Notes under the pieces: generated by a model
Told to the model about the DNA's origin: nothing
Seen by the model: only the letters and a program-made list of their open reading frames with translations
Database searches by the model: none
Program-made: the position numbers and the translations under genes
In this document: piece by piece, positions 1-6,768 of the stretch
How positions within the stretch are numbered: position 1 is the first letter of the stretch
How the letters are laid out: each line of letters begins with the position of its first letter
Source: UBA6921 sp031370545
Lineage (GTDB): Bacteria; Pseudomonadota; Gammaproteobacteria; SG8-11
Length of the DNA: 10,197 bases
Direction of reading: 5' to 3'
Assembly: GCA_031370545.1 (NCBI GenBank)
Contig: JANMQQ010000179.1
Location: 1-10,197, forward strand

Positions 1-432
1 TTTAATAATTTCGACTTGCACGCCTTGGCGGGCAAAGTAGTCGCGCGTGGTATGCACATACTTGGTCGCAACCCGCAGGCGCTTGCCCAGGCGTTGCGTG
101 TACGCCTCGCGCGCCAACCCGACGGGCGCGGCGGTCATCAACCGGCAACGCGCGATTTTTAAATCCAGCGGTTCGTAGAGTTCCGCGCCACCGTGTTCCA
201 TCAATACGTCCTTGCCCGCGACGCCTAAATCGGCGCCGCCGTATTGCACGTACGTCGGCACATCGCTGGCGCGTACGATCACGAGCTTGATGTTGGGGTG
301 GTTGGTCGACAGGATGAGTTTGCGGCTGGTGTCAGGATCATCCACCGGCTCGATGCCTGCGTGCCGCAACAGTGGCAAGGTCTCTTGAAAGATCCGACCC
401 TTCGAAAGCGCGATGGTTAATGTCTGCAACAT
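1..432 (-). CDS. hisG: ATP phosphoribosyltransferase HisG, N-terminal part
   Basis: HisG condenses ATP with PRPP to give phosphoribosyl-ATP, the first committed and feedback-regulated step of histidine synthesis in the cytoplasm. The first 144 codons are visible, beginning with ATG at 432-430; the C-terminal part lies beyond the window start, so this is an edge truncation and not a broken gene. The protein opens MLQTLTIALSKGRIFQETLP and continues with a GGADLGVAGKDVL segment near residues 76-88, both typical of the HisG catalytic domain. The SKGRIF opening fits the short form of HisG, which in known systems needs the regulatory partner HisZ; no HisZ is in view. It lies 65 nt downstream of murA on the same strand, as in many non-enteric gammaproteobacteria, and is probably co-transcribed with it. 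The Shine-Dalgarno sequence is weak. Confidence 0.95.
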   Translation of the reverse strand, partial: MLQTLTIALSKGRIFQETLPLLRHAGIEPVDDPDTSRKLILSTNHPNIKLVIVRASDVPTYVQYGGADLGVAGKDVLMEHGGAELYEPLDLKIARCRLMTAAPVGLAREAYTQRLGKRLRVATKYVHTTRDYFARQGVQVEIIK

Positions 433-445
433 GGCGTGACCGCAA

Positions 446-470
446 AAGTAAACGAGGCGGTATTTTACTT
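446..470. repeat. Short inverted repeat between murA and hisG
   Basis: A perfect 7-bp inverted repeat (AAGTAAA at 446-452, TTTACTT at 464-470) surrounds an 11-nt spacer in the 65-nt gap between the murA stop and the hisG start. It is AT-rich and has no T-run on the minus strand, so it does not look like an intrinsic terminator. It could be an mRNA hairpin, a protein site or chance. Confidence 0.35.
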
Positions 471-497
471 GGGATCGCTGACGAATGCGGCTTTTTG

Positions 498-1760
498 TTA
501 CGATTTCACGCGCTTGATCTTCGCACCCAACTGTACCAATTTTTCTTCAATGCGTTCATAGCCGCGATCAATGTGGTAGATGCGGTTCACGTGAGTGTCG
601 CCTTCGGCGGCCAGCCCCGCCAGAACCAAACTGGCGGACGCGCGCAAGTCCGTTGCCATCACCGGCGCGCCGGACAAACGGTTGACGCCGGTCACCACGG
701 CAGCGTTGCCTTCAACACGGATATTTGCGCCCATGCGCTGCATTTCCTGCACATGCATGAAACGATTTTCAAAAATGGTTTCCGAAATCACACCGGTGCC
801 CTGGGCGACCGCATTCAGTGCGCAAAATTGCGCCTGCATATCGGTGGGAAATGCCGGATACGGAGCGGTGCGCAGCGATACTGCCTGGGGGCGGCGTCCT
901 TGCATGTCAAGCTCAACCCAATCCGGGCCGGTGGTGATCTGCGCGCCTGCCTCAGCGAGCTTGGACAACACCGCGTCCAGCAGCTCCGGCCGCGTACCTT
1001 TACATTTTACGCGGCCACGCGTGATGGCTGCCGCAACCAGATAGGTGCCGGTCTCGATGCGGTCAGGCAACACGTTGTACGAGGCACCGTGCAAGCGTTC
1101 GACACCTTCGATGTGAATGGTGTCAGTACCTGCACCGCTGACTTTCGCGCCCATCGCGTTCAGACAATTGGCAAGATCGACCACTTCGGGTTCGCGCGCA
1201 GCGTTTTCGATAATTGTCACGCCCTGCGCCAAAGTCGCTGCCATCATGAGATTTTCGGTACCGGTGACCGTGACGAGATCCATTACCAATTTGACGCCGC
1301 GCAAGCGACCATCCAGGCTGGCGCGGATGTAACCACTTTCGACTTTGATATCGGCGCCCATCGCACGCAACCCGGCGATGTGCAAATTCACCGGGCGGGA
1401 GCCAATTGCACAGCCACCGGGCAATGACACCTCGGCATGGCCATAGCGCGCCAGCAGCGGCCCCAACACCAGAATGGACGCGCGCATGGTCTTGACTAAT
1501 TCATAAGGCGCCAGAAATTCGTTGACCCCGGAGGCGTCAACTTCAACTTTCATTTTTTCGTCGACCACCAACTGCACGCCCATGCGGCCGAGCAGCTCCA
1601 TGGTGGTAGTGATGTCTTGCAGGTGTGGCACGTTGCCGATGGTGACCACTTCATCGGCCAGCAGAGTCGCGGCGAGAATCGGCAAAGCAGCGTTTTTAGC
1701 GCCGGAAATTCGCACTTCGCCGTCGAGGCGCGCGCCTCCGGTAATGATTAATTTATCCAT
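498..1760 (-). CDS. murA: UDP-N-acetylglucosamine 1-carboxyvinyltransferase MurA
   Basis: MurA transfers enolpyruvate from phosphoenolpyruvate to UDP-GlcNAc, the first committed step of peptidoglycan precursor synthesis in the cytoplasm. The 420-residue length matches the family. Visible landmarks are Lys22 in SGAKNAALPI, the catalytic loop LPGGCAIGSRP with Cys117 (equivalent to E. coli Cys115, the fosfomycin target), Asp307 in the FPTDMQAQF motif, Arg373 in DLRASASLVLAG and Arg399 in HIDRGYERIEEKL. The Cys form of the loop predicts ordinary fosfomycin sensitivity at the target. The start is chosen because MDKLIITGG aligns with the usual MurA N-terminus; no clear Shine-Dalgarno sequence precedes it. 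It lies 54 nt downstream of ibaG and 65 nt upstream of hisG, consistent with the end of the mla operon reading into it. Confidence 0.98.
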   Translation of the reverse strand: MDKLIITGGARLDGEVRISGAKNAALPILAATLLADEVVTIGNVPHLQDITTTMELLGRMGVQLVVDEKMKVEVDASGVNEFLAPYELVKTMRASILVLGPLLARYGHAEVSLPGGCAIGSRPVNLHIAGLRAMGADIKVESGYIRASLDGRLRGVKLVMDLVTVTGTENLMMAATLAQGVTIIENAAREPEVVDLANCLNAMGAKVSGAGTDTIHIEGVERLHGASYNVLPDRIETGTYLVAAAITRGRVKCKGTRPELLDAVLSKLAEAGAQITTGPDWVELDMQGRRPQAVSLRTAPYPAFPTDMQAQFCALNAVAQGTGVISETIFENRFMHVQEMQRMGANIRVEGNAAVVTGVNRLSGAPVMATDLRASASLVLAGLAAEGDTHVNRIYHIDRGYERIEEKLVQLGAKIKRVKS

Positions 1761-1814
1761 AGCGACACGCGAGATGTTGTGATGGTACGGAACTCGAATT
1801 CAGTTTGGATTCGA

Positions 1815-2072
1815 TTATTTTGAACCGGACGCCTGCGCTTTCCGCCAGTCGTCCGGTGTGTAGGTTTTTACCGACAACGCGTGGATCTCGCCACTCGTCA
1901 AGCGGTCGCCGAGCGTACCATACACCAGGCGCTGTTGTTGCAGCAGTGACTTGCCGCCGAATACGTCGCTCACCACCGTCGCATACCAATGCCTGCCGTC
2001 GCCTTCAACTGCTGCCTCAGCACCCGGCAGACCTTGCGAAATAAGCGACTGAATCAACTCTGCGGTGATCAC
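1815..2072 (-). CDS. ibaG: BolA-family protein IbaG
   Basis: This 85-residue BolA-like protein has the family core LVYGTLGDRLTSGEIHALSV followed by KTYTPDDW. His64 sits at the conserved position used by BolA proteins for Fe-S cluster binding with monothiol glutaredoxins. IbaG (formerly YrbA) is named for its link to acid stress in E. coli and is normally encoded just upstream of murA, as here. The start codon is GTG at 2072-2070 and overlaps the mlaB stop by 4 nt (GTGA), which suggests translational coupling; an AGGG lies about 9 nt upstream. Family assignment is firm from motif and context. Whether it works in iron-sulfur transfer or in envelope stress cannot be told from the sequence. Confidence 0.93.
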   Translation of the reverse strand: MITAELIQSLISQGLPGAEAAVEGDGRHWYATVVSDVFGGKSLLQQQRLVYGTLGDRLTSGEIHALSVKTYTPDDWRKAQASGSK

Positions 2073-2395
2073 GGCTTAGCGCCCTGCGCAACGGTCGGCG
2101 GCATGAGAATTCCATCCAGCCCGCTGATCTTGGCCATGGCCAGCATCTGCGCCGGAACGTTCTGAAACTCGATGCTCTTGTTGGCTTGCCGCGCACGGCG
2201 CAACCACTCGACCATCAACGCCAAACCGACACTGGTGGTGCGACGCACGCCGCTCAAGTCCACCACCAGACGCGCGCCTTCGTGCGCGAACATACTGGTG
2301 CTGGCACTGAGCAACTGCGGGACATCGTTAAAATCCAGATCGCCGCTCAACAAAAAGCGGCCATCGCCCAGCGCCTGAATCGCATCATGACTCAT
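2069..2395 (-). CDS. mlaB: STAS-domain protein MlaB of the Mla lipid transporter
   Basis: MlaB is the small cytoplasmic STAS subunit that binds MlaF and supports assembly and activity of the MlaFEDB inner-membrane complex. This 108-residue protein is a single STAS domain: a SGDLDFNDVPQLL start, a central strand ending LVVDLSGV (residues 43-50), then RRTTSVGLALMVEWLRRARQ forming the helix at the MlaF interface, and a final AMAKISGLDGIL helix. Ser55 appears to occupy the position of the functionally important Thr52 of E. coli MlaB. The preceding residue is Thr instead of the usual Asp. Its start overlaps the mlaC stop by 11 nt and its stop overlaps the ibaG GTG by 4 nt. The N-terminus is the first ATG with a plausible GCAGG ribosome site. 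Confidence 0.92.
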   Translation of the reverse strand: MSHDAIQALGDGRFLLSGDLDFNDVPQLLSASTSMFAHEGARLVVDLSGVRRTTSVGLALMVEWLRRARQANKSIEFQNVPAQMLAMAKISGLDGILMPPTVAQGAKP

Positions 2396-3005
2396 TTGCT
2401 GCCTGCTGATTGCGGTCCGTCAGTTTCTTGATCAAATCGTCAACGTTGCCCTGCTTTACTTCATTGGCAAATGTGGAACGGTAGTTCTTCACCATGCTGA
2501 TGCCGTCGATGTCAACATCGAACACCTTCCAGGCACCGTCTTTGAGTTCCATGCTGTAGTTGATCGGCAATGGGAAACCGCCTTGCTGCGGAATCTCGGT
2601 GCGCACCGTGACTTCGGTGGCGCCCTCAGCCGCTCGCAGCGGCTGCGTGGTGATTTTTCGGTCCATATTGTCGACCAGCGCTTTTGCATAGGTGCGCACC
2701 AGCAGCAATTTGAATTCCTGGGTGAAGCGTTGTTTCTGGTCGTCGCTGGCGGTACGCCAGTGTTTGCCCAGCACCGAAGCGGACATGCTTTTGAAATCAA
2801 AATTGGGTAGCACAATCTGCTCAACCAATTCGTACACACGCTTGGGATTCTTGCTCACCACCTCGCGTTCTGCGCGCAGTTGGGCTTGAATTTTGTCGGC
2901 GGTCTGCGTAACCAGCGCCGCAGCTGGGTGCATCGCATCAGCCGCCGAAGCGACGTGCGTGCTTAGGCACAACATCAGGGTCAAAATGCTCGCAATGTAT
3001 TTCAT
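2385..3005 (-). CDS. mlaC: Periplasmic phospholipid-binding protein MlaC
   Basis: MlaC carries single phospholipids across the periplasm between the outer-membrane side and the MlaFEDB complex. The 206-residue protein has a classical signal peptide (MKYIASILTL onwards, likely cleaved at ASA|AD after residue 21), and no lipobox. The mature part has the MlaC/Ttg2D features: KNPKRVYELVEQIVLPNFDF, a VLGKHWRTASDDQKQRFTQE helix, LLVRTYAKAL, and the C-terminal DGAWKVFDVDIDGISMVKNY followed by RSTFANEV. Its ATG overlaps the upstream TolC-like gene stop by 4 nt (ATGA), and a GGAG at 3016-3013, seven nt before the ATG, gives it its own good ribosome site inside that gene. It is followed by mlaB with an 11-nt overlap. 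In the known E. coli system its outer-membrane partner is MlaA-OmpC; no MlaA is encoded in this window. Confidence 0.95.
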   Translation of the reverse strand: MKYIASILTLMLCLSTHVASAADAMHPAAALVTQTADKIQAQLRAEREVVSKNPKRVYELVEQIVLPNFDFKSMSASVLGKHWRTASDDQKQRFTQEFKLLLVRTYAKALVDNMDRKITTQPLRAAEGATEVTVRTEIPQQGGFPLPINYSMELKDGAWKVFDVDIDGISMVKNYRSTFANEVKQGNVDDLIKKLTDRNQQAANES

Positions 3006-4366
3006 TTGAAATCTCCAGTGACGAACTTTAGTTGGGCAACATGCATGTTGTATTCATTCACCGTACGCAAATAATCGCTGTGCGCGACGATGTAACCCTG
3101 GAATGCCGTCATGACCTTGGATGACTCTTCCAGCCCCGCTTCGAAATCGGCATAACTGGAAATCATCCAACGCCGTCCGGCGCGGCTCGACTGCATCAAC
3201 TCGTCCACCATGGCATAATGCGCATGCACATGTTGATACTGTTCAGACACCTGAAACGGTATTCCGTCCCGCGCGAAGCTGGATTTTTCTACCAGCGCAT
3301 TGAGTTCCGATTGCGCCTGCGCCACACGCGCAGGTTGGCGGCCACTGTCCCAATCCCATTTAAGGCCGACAATCGGCGTCATCGCACCGTGATTAAAAAT
3401 GTCGTAAATATAGGGATTATCCAAGCGATTTCGGCCGGGAGTAAAAGCAAGCGAGCCCACCACCCCCGCATACAAATTGGGATTGCTTTCAGATTTTTTT
3501 GCTTCCACCAAAGCGCGCCGCGCTGTCATGCCCGCGTCTAACTGACCCATCTCCGGACGTTGCGCTAATGCACGCGCTTGTAAATCTTTCAGAGATTCTT
3601 TAGGTAAGTCCACCGGCGCCAATTTTTTATCGGCCAGCTCCAGATCCTTGCCTAGCGTGGTACCGGTCAGCGTGCGCAACCCTTCCATCGCAATTTTTTC
3701 GTAACCTAGTGCTTCTGCAATGTAGCGGTTAACCAAGGCTCCCGCAGTCTGTAGGGCAAACAGATCTGACTGTTTAATTTTGCCGTTCCCGTTATCCAAC
3801 CAGCCCTGCACGAGCGCGCTGGCCTTATCGAGACGCGCCTTTACGTCCTCCATCAGCAAGCGTGTGTCTTGTGCGGTCAAATAGCCGTAGTAGGCACGAT
3901 GCACATCAAGAATGATGGCCGCACGCTGCAATGCAACATCACCCTTCTTTGCATCAACGTTGGCCTGAGCCGCTTCGGTGTAATGCTTGATTTTGCCGAA
4001 GGTCGCCAGGGGCTTGATCACGGCGAACTCAAAGTTGTACCAAGGGGCCACGGCTTTAATATCAAAAGCGTCGCTGCGAATTTTTAATCCGGCGTTGCTG
4101 TCACCTGTGGATGGATCGGATTCGAACAAACTACCGCGCGTTTTAGGTGCCAGCCCGACAAACAAATTGGTGTTGTAGACCACGTGGCCCGCGTCTTCCG
4201 CTTCTTTTTGCACACCGCGCGCGACTTCGACGAGTTGATCTTGCTCACGAATGCGCGCGTCATGACGCAAGGCGCGATCCACCGCCTGCTCAAGATTCAC
4301 CACGTCCGCGATGGCGTCGGTGGCGAGCACGGCGGCTCCCAGCAACCACCAGTAGCGCAGTTTCAT
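3002..4366 (-). CDS. TolC-family outer-membrane efflux protein within the mla operon
   Basis: This 454-residue protein has a signal peptide (MKLRYWWLLGAAVLATDAIA, cleavage after residue 20, no lipobox Cys) and the two-fold helical layout of outer-membrane efflux proteins. The first half starts NLEQAVDRALRHDARIREQ (24-42), has a strand-like segment 102-123 ending PLATFGK, and a long helix KHYTEAAQANVDAKKGDVAL (128-147) running into the AYYGYLTAQD region. The second half begins near LAQRPEMGQLDAGMTARRAL (268-287), has a strand-like segment KSESNPNLYAGVVGSLAF (291-308), GLKWDWDSGRQPARVAQAQS (334-353), and closes with long helices. TolC relatives are trimeric channels crossing the outer membrane and periplasm. 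It overlaps mlaD upstream and mlaC downstream by 4 nt each (ATGA) and has a GAGG seven nt before its ATG, so it is a co-translated member of the operon. The substrate is unknown. A role as outer-membrane partner of the Mla complex is inference. Confidence 0.88.
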   Translation of the reverse strand: MKLRYWWLLGAAVLATDAIADVVNLEQAVDRALRHDARIREQDQLVEVARGVQKEAEDAGHVVYNTNLFVGLAPKTRGSLFESDPSTGDSNAGLKIRSDAFDIKAVAPWYNFEFAVIKPLATFGKIKHYTEAAQANVDAKKGDVALQRAAIILDVHRAYYGYLTAQDTRLLMEDVKARLDKASALVQGWLDNGNGKIKQSDLFALQTAGALVNRYIAEALGYEKIAMEGLRTLTGTTLGKDLELADKKLAPVDLPKESLKDLQARALAQRPEMGQLDAGMTARRALVEAKKSESNPNLYAGVVGSLAFTPGRNRLDNPYIYDIFNHGAMTPIVGLKWDWDSGRQPARVAQAQSELNALVEKSSFARDGIPFQVSEQYQHVHAHYAMVDELMQSSRAGRRWMISSYADFEAGLEESSKVMTAFQGYIVAHSDYLRTVNEYNMHVAQLKFVTGDFK

Positions 4367-4848
4367 TTTTTACCCTCGGTGGCTTTGCCTTCTTGCGCTT
4401 TGTTAAACAGGAACTGACCAATGAGATTCTCAAGCACAACCGCAGATTGGGTCAGTTTGATGGTGTCGCCCTCCTTCAGATAGACGTCCTGCGCACCAGC
4501 TTCCAGACCGACGTAATTTTCACCCAGCACCCCGGCGGTAAAAATACTGGCCGAAGTGTCTTTCGGCAGCGTGTTGAATTGCTGCGCAATGCGCATCGTA
4601 ACGACGGCCTCGTAGGTTTTAGCATCAAAGGTGATGTCGGCAACGCGTCCCACGCGCACACCCGCCATTGAAACCGGCGAGCGAATTTTCAAGCCACCGA
4701 CATTTTCAAAACGCGCGGTCACGGTGTAACCCACATCGTCGGCGAAAGCGGTCATGTTGCTCACCTTCATCGCCAGCATAAATAAAGCTGCCAGACCGGC
4801 GGCGACGAACAAGCCCACCCAGATTTCCAAACTGCGTCTATTCACCAT
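4363..4848 (-). CDS. mlaD: MCE-domain lipid transport protein MlaD
   Basis: MlaD is the membrane-anchored MCE subunit that forms a hexameric ring on the periplasmic side of MlaE and passes phospholipid to or from MlaC. The 161-residue protein has one N-terminal transmembrane helix (about 9-28, EIWVGLFVAAGLAALFMLAM) and a single MCE domain (about 38-118) with ARFENVGGLKIRSPVSMAGV and the pore-loop region GVLGENYVGLEAG (106-118). A C-terminal helix around VVLENLIGQFLFNK (137-150) matches the C-terminal helix of E. coli MlaD. It starts 2 nt after the mlaE stop with a GGGGA ribosome site nine nt upstream, and ends in a 4-nt overlap with the TolC-like gene. It is somewhat shorter than E. coli MlaD (183 residues), mainly at the charged C-terminus. 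Confidence 0.96.
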   Translation of the reverse strand: MVNRRSLEIWVGLFVAAGLAALFMLAMKVSNMTAFADDVGYTVTARFENVGGLKIRSPVSMAGVRVGRVADITFDAKTYEAVVTMRIAQQFNTLPKDTSASIFTAGVLGENYVGLEAGAQDVYLKEGDTIKLTQSAVVLENLIGQFLFNKAQEGKATEGKK

Positions 4849-4850
4849 GG

Positions 4851-5633
4851 TTATTTTTCCCCGAACATCAATGCAGTCAATACGAAGTCCAATCCCAATA
4901 CCGCAAAGGCCGTGTACACGACGGTGCGCGTGGTGGCACGACTGACACCTTCAGTCGTCGGCACCGCGTCATAACCTTCAAACACCGCAATCCACGTCGC
5001 CACGACGCCGAACACCAGGCTTTTAATAAAACCATTGTAGATGTCGGCAAAAAAATCCACCTTGGATTGCATCTGCGACCAAAACGCACCGGAGTCTACA
5101 CCCAGCAATCCCACGCCCACAAAATAGCTGCCCAAAATGCCGACCGCGCTGAACATCGCCGCCAGCAGCGGCATGGAAATCATTCCGGCCAGCAAGCGTG
5201 GGGCGATCACGCGCTTGATCGGATCAACCGCCATCATCTCCATGCCCGACAACTGTTCGGTGGCTTTCATCAGGCCGATTTCCGCCGTCAACGCCGAGCC
5301 CGCACGGCCGGAATATAACAAGGCTGCCAACACCGGGCCCAGCTCGCGCACCAGCGACAGCGCAACCACCGGACCCAAGGACTGCGACGCGCCGAAATCC
5401 GTGAGCGTGCTGTACATTTGCAAGCCGAGCACCATGCCGACGGTCAGGCCCGACACGGCAATAATCTGCATCGACAACACGCCCACCGAATACAGCTGCG
5501 CCACCAGCAGCGAGGGCTTCATCAGCACCGAAGGAATTCCGGCCAGCGCTTGCAACGCAAACAGGTTCGCGCGTCCCAGCCGCTCGAAAAAATCCAGGCC
5601 ACCGCGCCCGAGAGATTGTAGCCATTGAACCAT
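4851..5633 (-). CDS. mlaE: Mla ABC transporter permease MlaE
   Basis: MlaE is the inner-membrane permease of the Mla phospholipid transporter; two copies form the lipid-binding cavity beneath the MlaD ring. The 260-residue length fits the family. An amphipathic N-terminal segment (1-30) precedes hydrophobic spans near 43-72, 86-108, 142-180, 200-220 and 236-257. The MlaE signature EIGLMKATEQLSGMEMMAVD (118-137), just before the Pro-Ile-Lys-Arg turn, is the cytoplasmic coupling region expected to contact MlaF. Its ATG directly abuts the mlaF TAA with no intervening base, and the mlaD ATG follows 2 nt after its stop, so the three subunits are probably translationally coupled. Its own ribosome site is weak. 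Confidence 0.97.
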   Translation of the reverse strand: MVQWLQSLGRGGLDFFERLGRANLFALQALAGIPSVLMKPSLLVAQLYSVGVLSMQIIAVSGLTVGMVLGLQMYSTLTDFGASQSLGPVVALSLVRELGPVLAALLYSGRAGSALTAEIGLMKATEQLSGMEMMAVDPIKRVIAPRLLAGMISMPLLAAMFSAVGILGSYFVGVGLLGVDSGAFWSQMQSKVDFFADIYNGFIKSLVFGVVATWIAVFEGYDAVPTTEGVSRATTRTVVYTAFAVLGLDFVLTALMFGEK

Positions 5634-6449
5634 TTATGCGACCGCCATTAAGTCATCTTCGAACGGCATCGCCGGATAGTGAAACGGCACCGGGCCGTCG
5701 GGCCGCCCGTGCAAAAATTGCTGCGCCCATTCAGAAGGCGATTGCTGCAATTCCGTCGGCGCACCCTGCGCCACCACCTTGCCTTGCGACAATAGGTAAA
5801 TGCGATCCGAAATCGTCGACACCTCCGCCACATCGTGCGACACGATGATACTGGTCAGCCCGAGATAATCATTAATTTGCCGGATCAACTGCATGATCAC
5901 GCCAACAGTAATTGGATCCTGCCCAGTGAACGGCTCGTCGTACATGATCATCATCGGGTCGAGCGCAATCGCGCGCGCCAACGCGACGCGACGCGCCATG
6001 CCGCCGGACAATTCCGCAGGCATAAGTTTACGTGCACCGCGCAAACCGACCGCCTGCAATTTGATCAGCACCAAATCGCGAATCAGCGCTTCGGGCAAGC
6101 GCGTATGCTCACGTAACGGAAAAGCCACGTTCTCAAACACGTTCAAGTCGGTAAACAGCGCGCCGGTTTGAAACATCATGCCCATGCGCTTGCGCAGCTT
6201 GTACAAATCATTAAGTGCCAGGTCAGGAACATTTTGCCCGTCGACCTCCACCGTGCCCGCACTGGGCTTGAGCTGGCCGCCAATCAGGCGCAACAAGGTG
6301 GTTTTGCCGGTACCGCTCGGGCCCATGATTGTCGTCACTTCGCCGCGATGGATATCAATGTCCACACCGTCGAGGATCACGCGCGGCCCGTGCGAAAAAC
6401 GCAAACCGCGCGTTTTGACCAGCACGTCTTTGGTTATCGCTTCAGCCAT
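5634..6449 (-). CDS. mlaF: Mla ABC transporter ATPase MlaF
   Basis: MlaF is the ATPase that powers the MlaFEDB phospholipid transporter on the cytoplasmic side of the inner membrane. With the start at 6449 it has 271 residues, close to E. coli MlaF (269). The ABC motifs are all intact: Walker A GPSGTGKT (43-50), Q-loop Gln93 in MMFQTGALF, signature LSGGM (146-150), Walker B MIMYDEP (166-172) with catalytic Glu171, and H-loop His204 in SHD. The C-terminal extension GRPDGPVPFHYPAMPFEDDL corresponds to the tail that in E. coli MlaF reaches the other MlaF subunit and MlaB. I chose the start MAEAITKDVLVKTRGLRFSH because it begins just before the ABC domain; the frame stays open 77 codons further upstream, but that extension has no family resemblance. 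It is the first gene of the operon, and only a partial GGA ribosome site precedes it. Confidence 0.96.
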   Translation of the reverse strand: MAEAITKDVLVKTRGLRFSHGPRVILDGVDIDIHRGEVTTIMGPSGTGKTTLLRLIGGQLKPSAGTVEVDGQNVPDLALNDLYKLRKRMGMMFQTGALFTDLNVFENVAFPLREHTRLPEALIRDLVLIKLQAVGLRGARKLMPAELSGGMARRVALARAIALDPMMIMYDEPFTGQDPITVGVIMQLIRQINDYLGLTSIIVSHDVAEVSTISDRIYLLSQGKVVAQGAPTELQQSPSEWAQQFLHGRPDGPVPFHYPAMPFEDDLMAVA

Positions 6450-6768
6450 TAAACACGTCCGCAGTTCTACGATGACAGTTCGAGAGCCGAAAGTGTGGGC
6501 AACATCGTCGGTCCAGTCAACTACGATGAACGTCACTGCACCAGAACAGGCATCCCGCGAATCGCGAGGGCTGATATTGGTCGCTCGCAACACCCGCAAT
6601 CCGGCGTTGCTCAGGCGCGTTGATAACCACCGGAACCTTAGGTCAATAAAGTAGCGCAGGCGCCGCGCTGCCAGTCGCAATGAAACCGAGTCAGGGTGGT
6701 TTGCGCCCGGTGCGCGTGCGCGGTAGTCTCATCGTCGCCACACCACGCTCTCAAACATAAACACAACT
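6450..6768. other. Divergent intergenic region between mlaF and the KAP NTPase gene
   Basis: This 319-nt stretch separates the minus-strand mla operon from the plus-strand KAP/WD40 pair and must contain the promoters of both unless the pair is read from elsewhere. I see no convincing gene or RNA. Small structures are a 9-bp direct repeat CTACGATGA (6467-6475 and 6521-6529), an inverted pair CATCGT/ACGATG (6503-6508 and 6523-6528), and a short hairpin AGCGC/GCGCT (6653-6657 and 6665-6669) with GGCGCC in its loop. A TTGATA at 6620-6625 on the plus strand is a possible -35 box for the KAP gene but lacks a good -10 partner. No terminator, att site or insertion-sequence end was recognised. Confidence 0.6.
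6492..6520 (-). promoter_or_regulatory. Weak candidate promoter for the mla operon
   Basis: On the minus strand TTGACT (6520-6515) lies 17 nt upstream of CACACT (6497-6492), about 40 nt before the mlaF start. The -35 is a good match and the spacing is optimal, but the -10 matches only three of six consensus bases. Another possible -35 (TTGACC) lies farther upstream with a poor partner. This is suggestive only. Confidence 0.2.

Noticed and set aside
372..1427. Long plus-strand open frame opposite murA and hisG
   Set aside because: It lies antisense to well-identified MurA and HisG codons. Its translation is low in complexity of family features and rich in His/Arg/Gln, as expected of a shadow frame.
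498..1760. Possible fosfomycin-resistant MurA
   Set aside because: The catalytic loop keeps Cys117 (GGCAIGSRP), so the common Cys-to-Asp resistance change is absent.
6554..6570. GC-rich hairpin as an intrinsic terminator
   Set aside because: The stem is short and imperfect and no T-run follows on either strand.
6450..6680. In-frame 77-codon extension upstream of the chosen mlaF start
   Set aside because: The frame is open, but the extension is Arg-rich and unlike any MlaF N-terminus. The start at 6449 gives the normal family length and places the ABC domain at the N-terminus.
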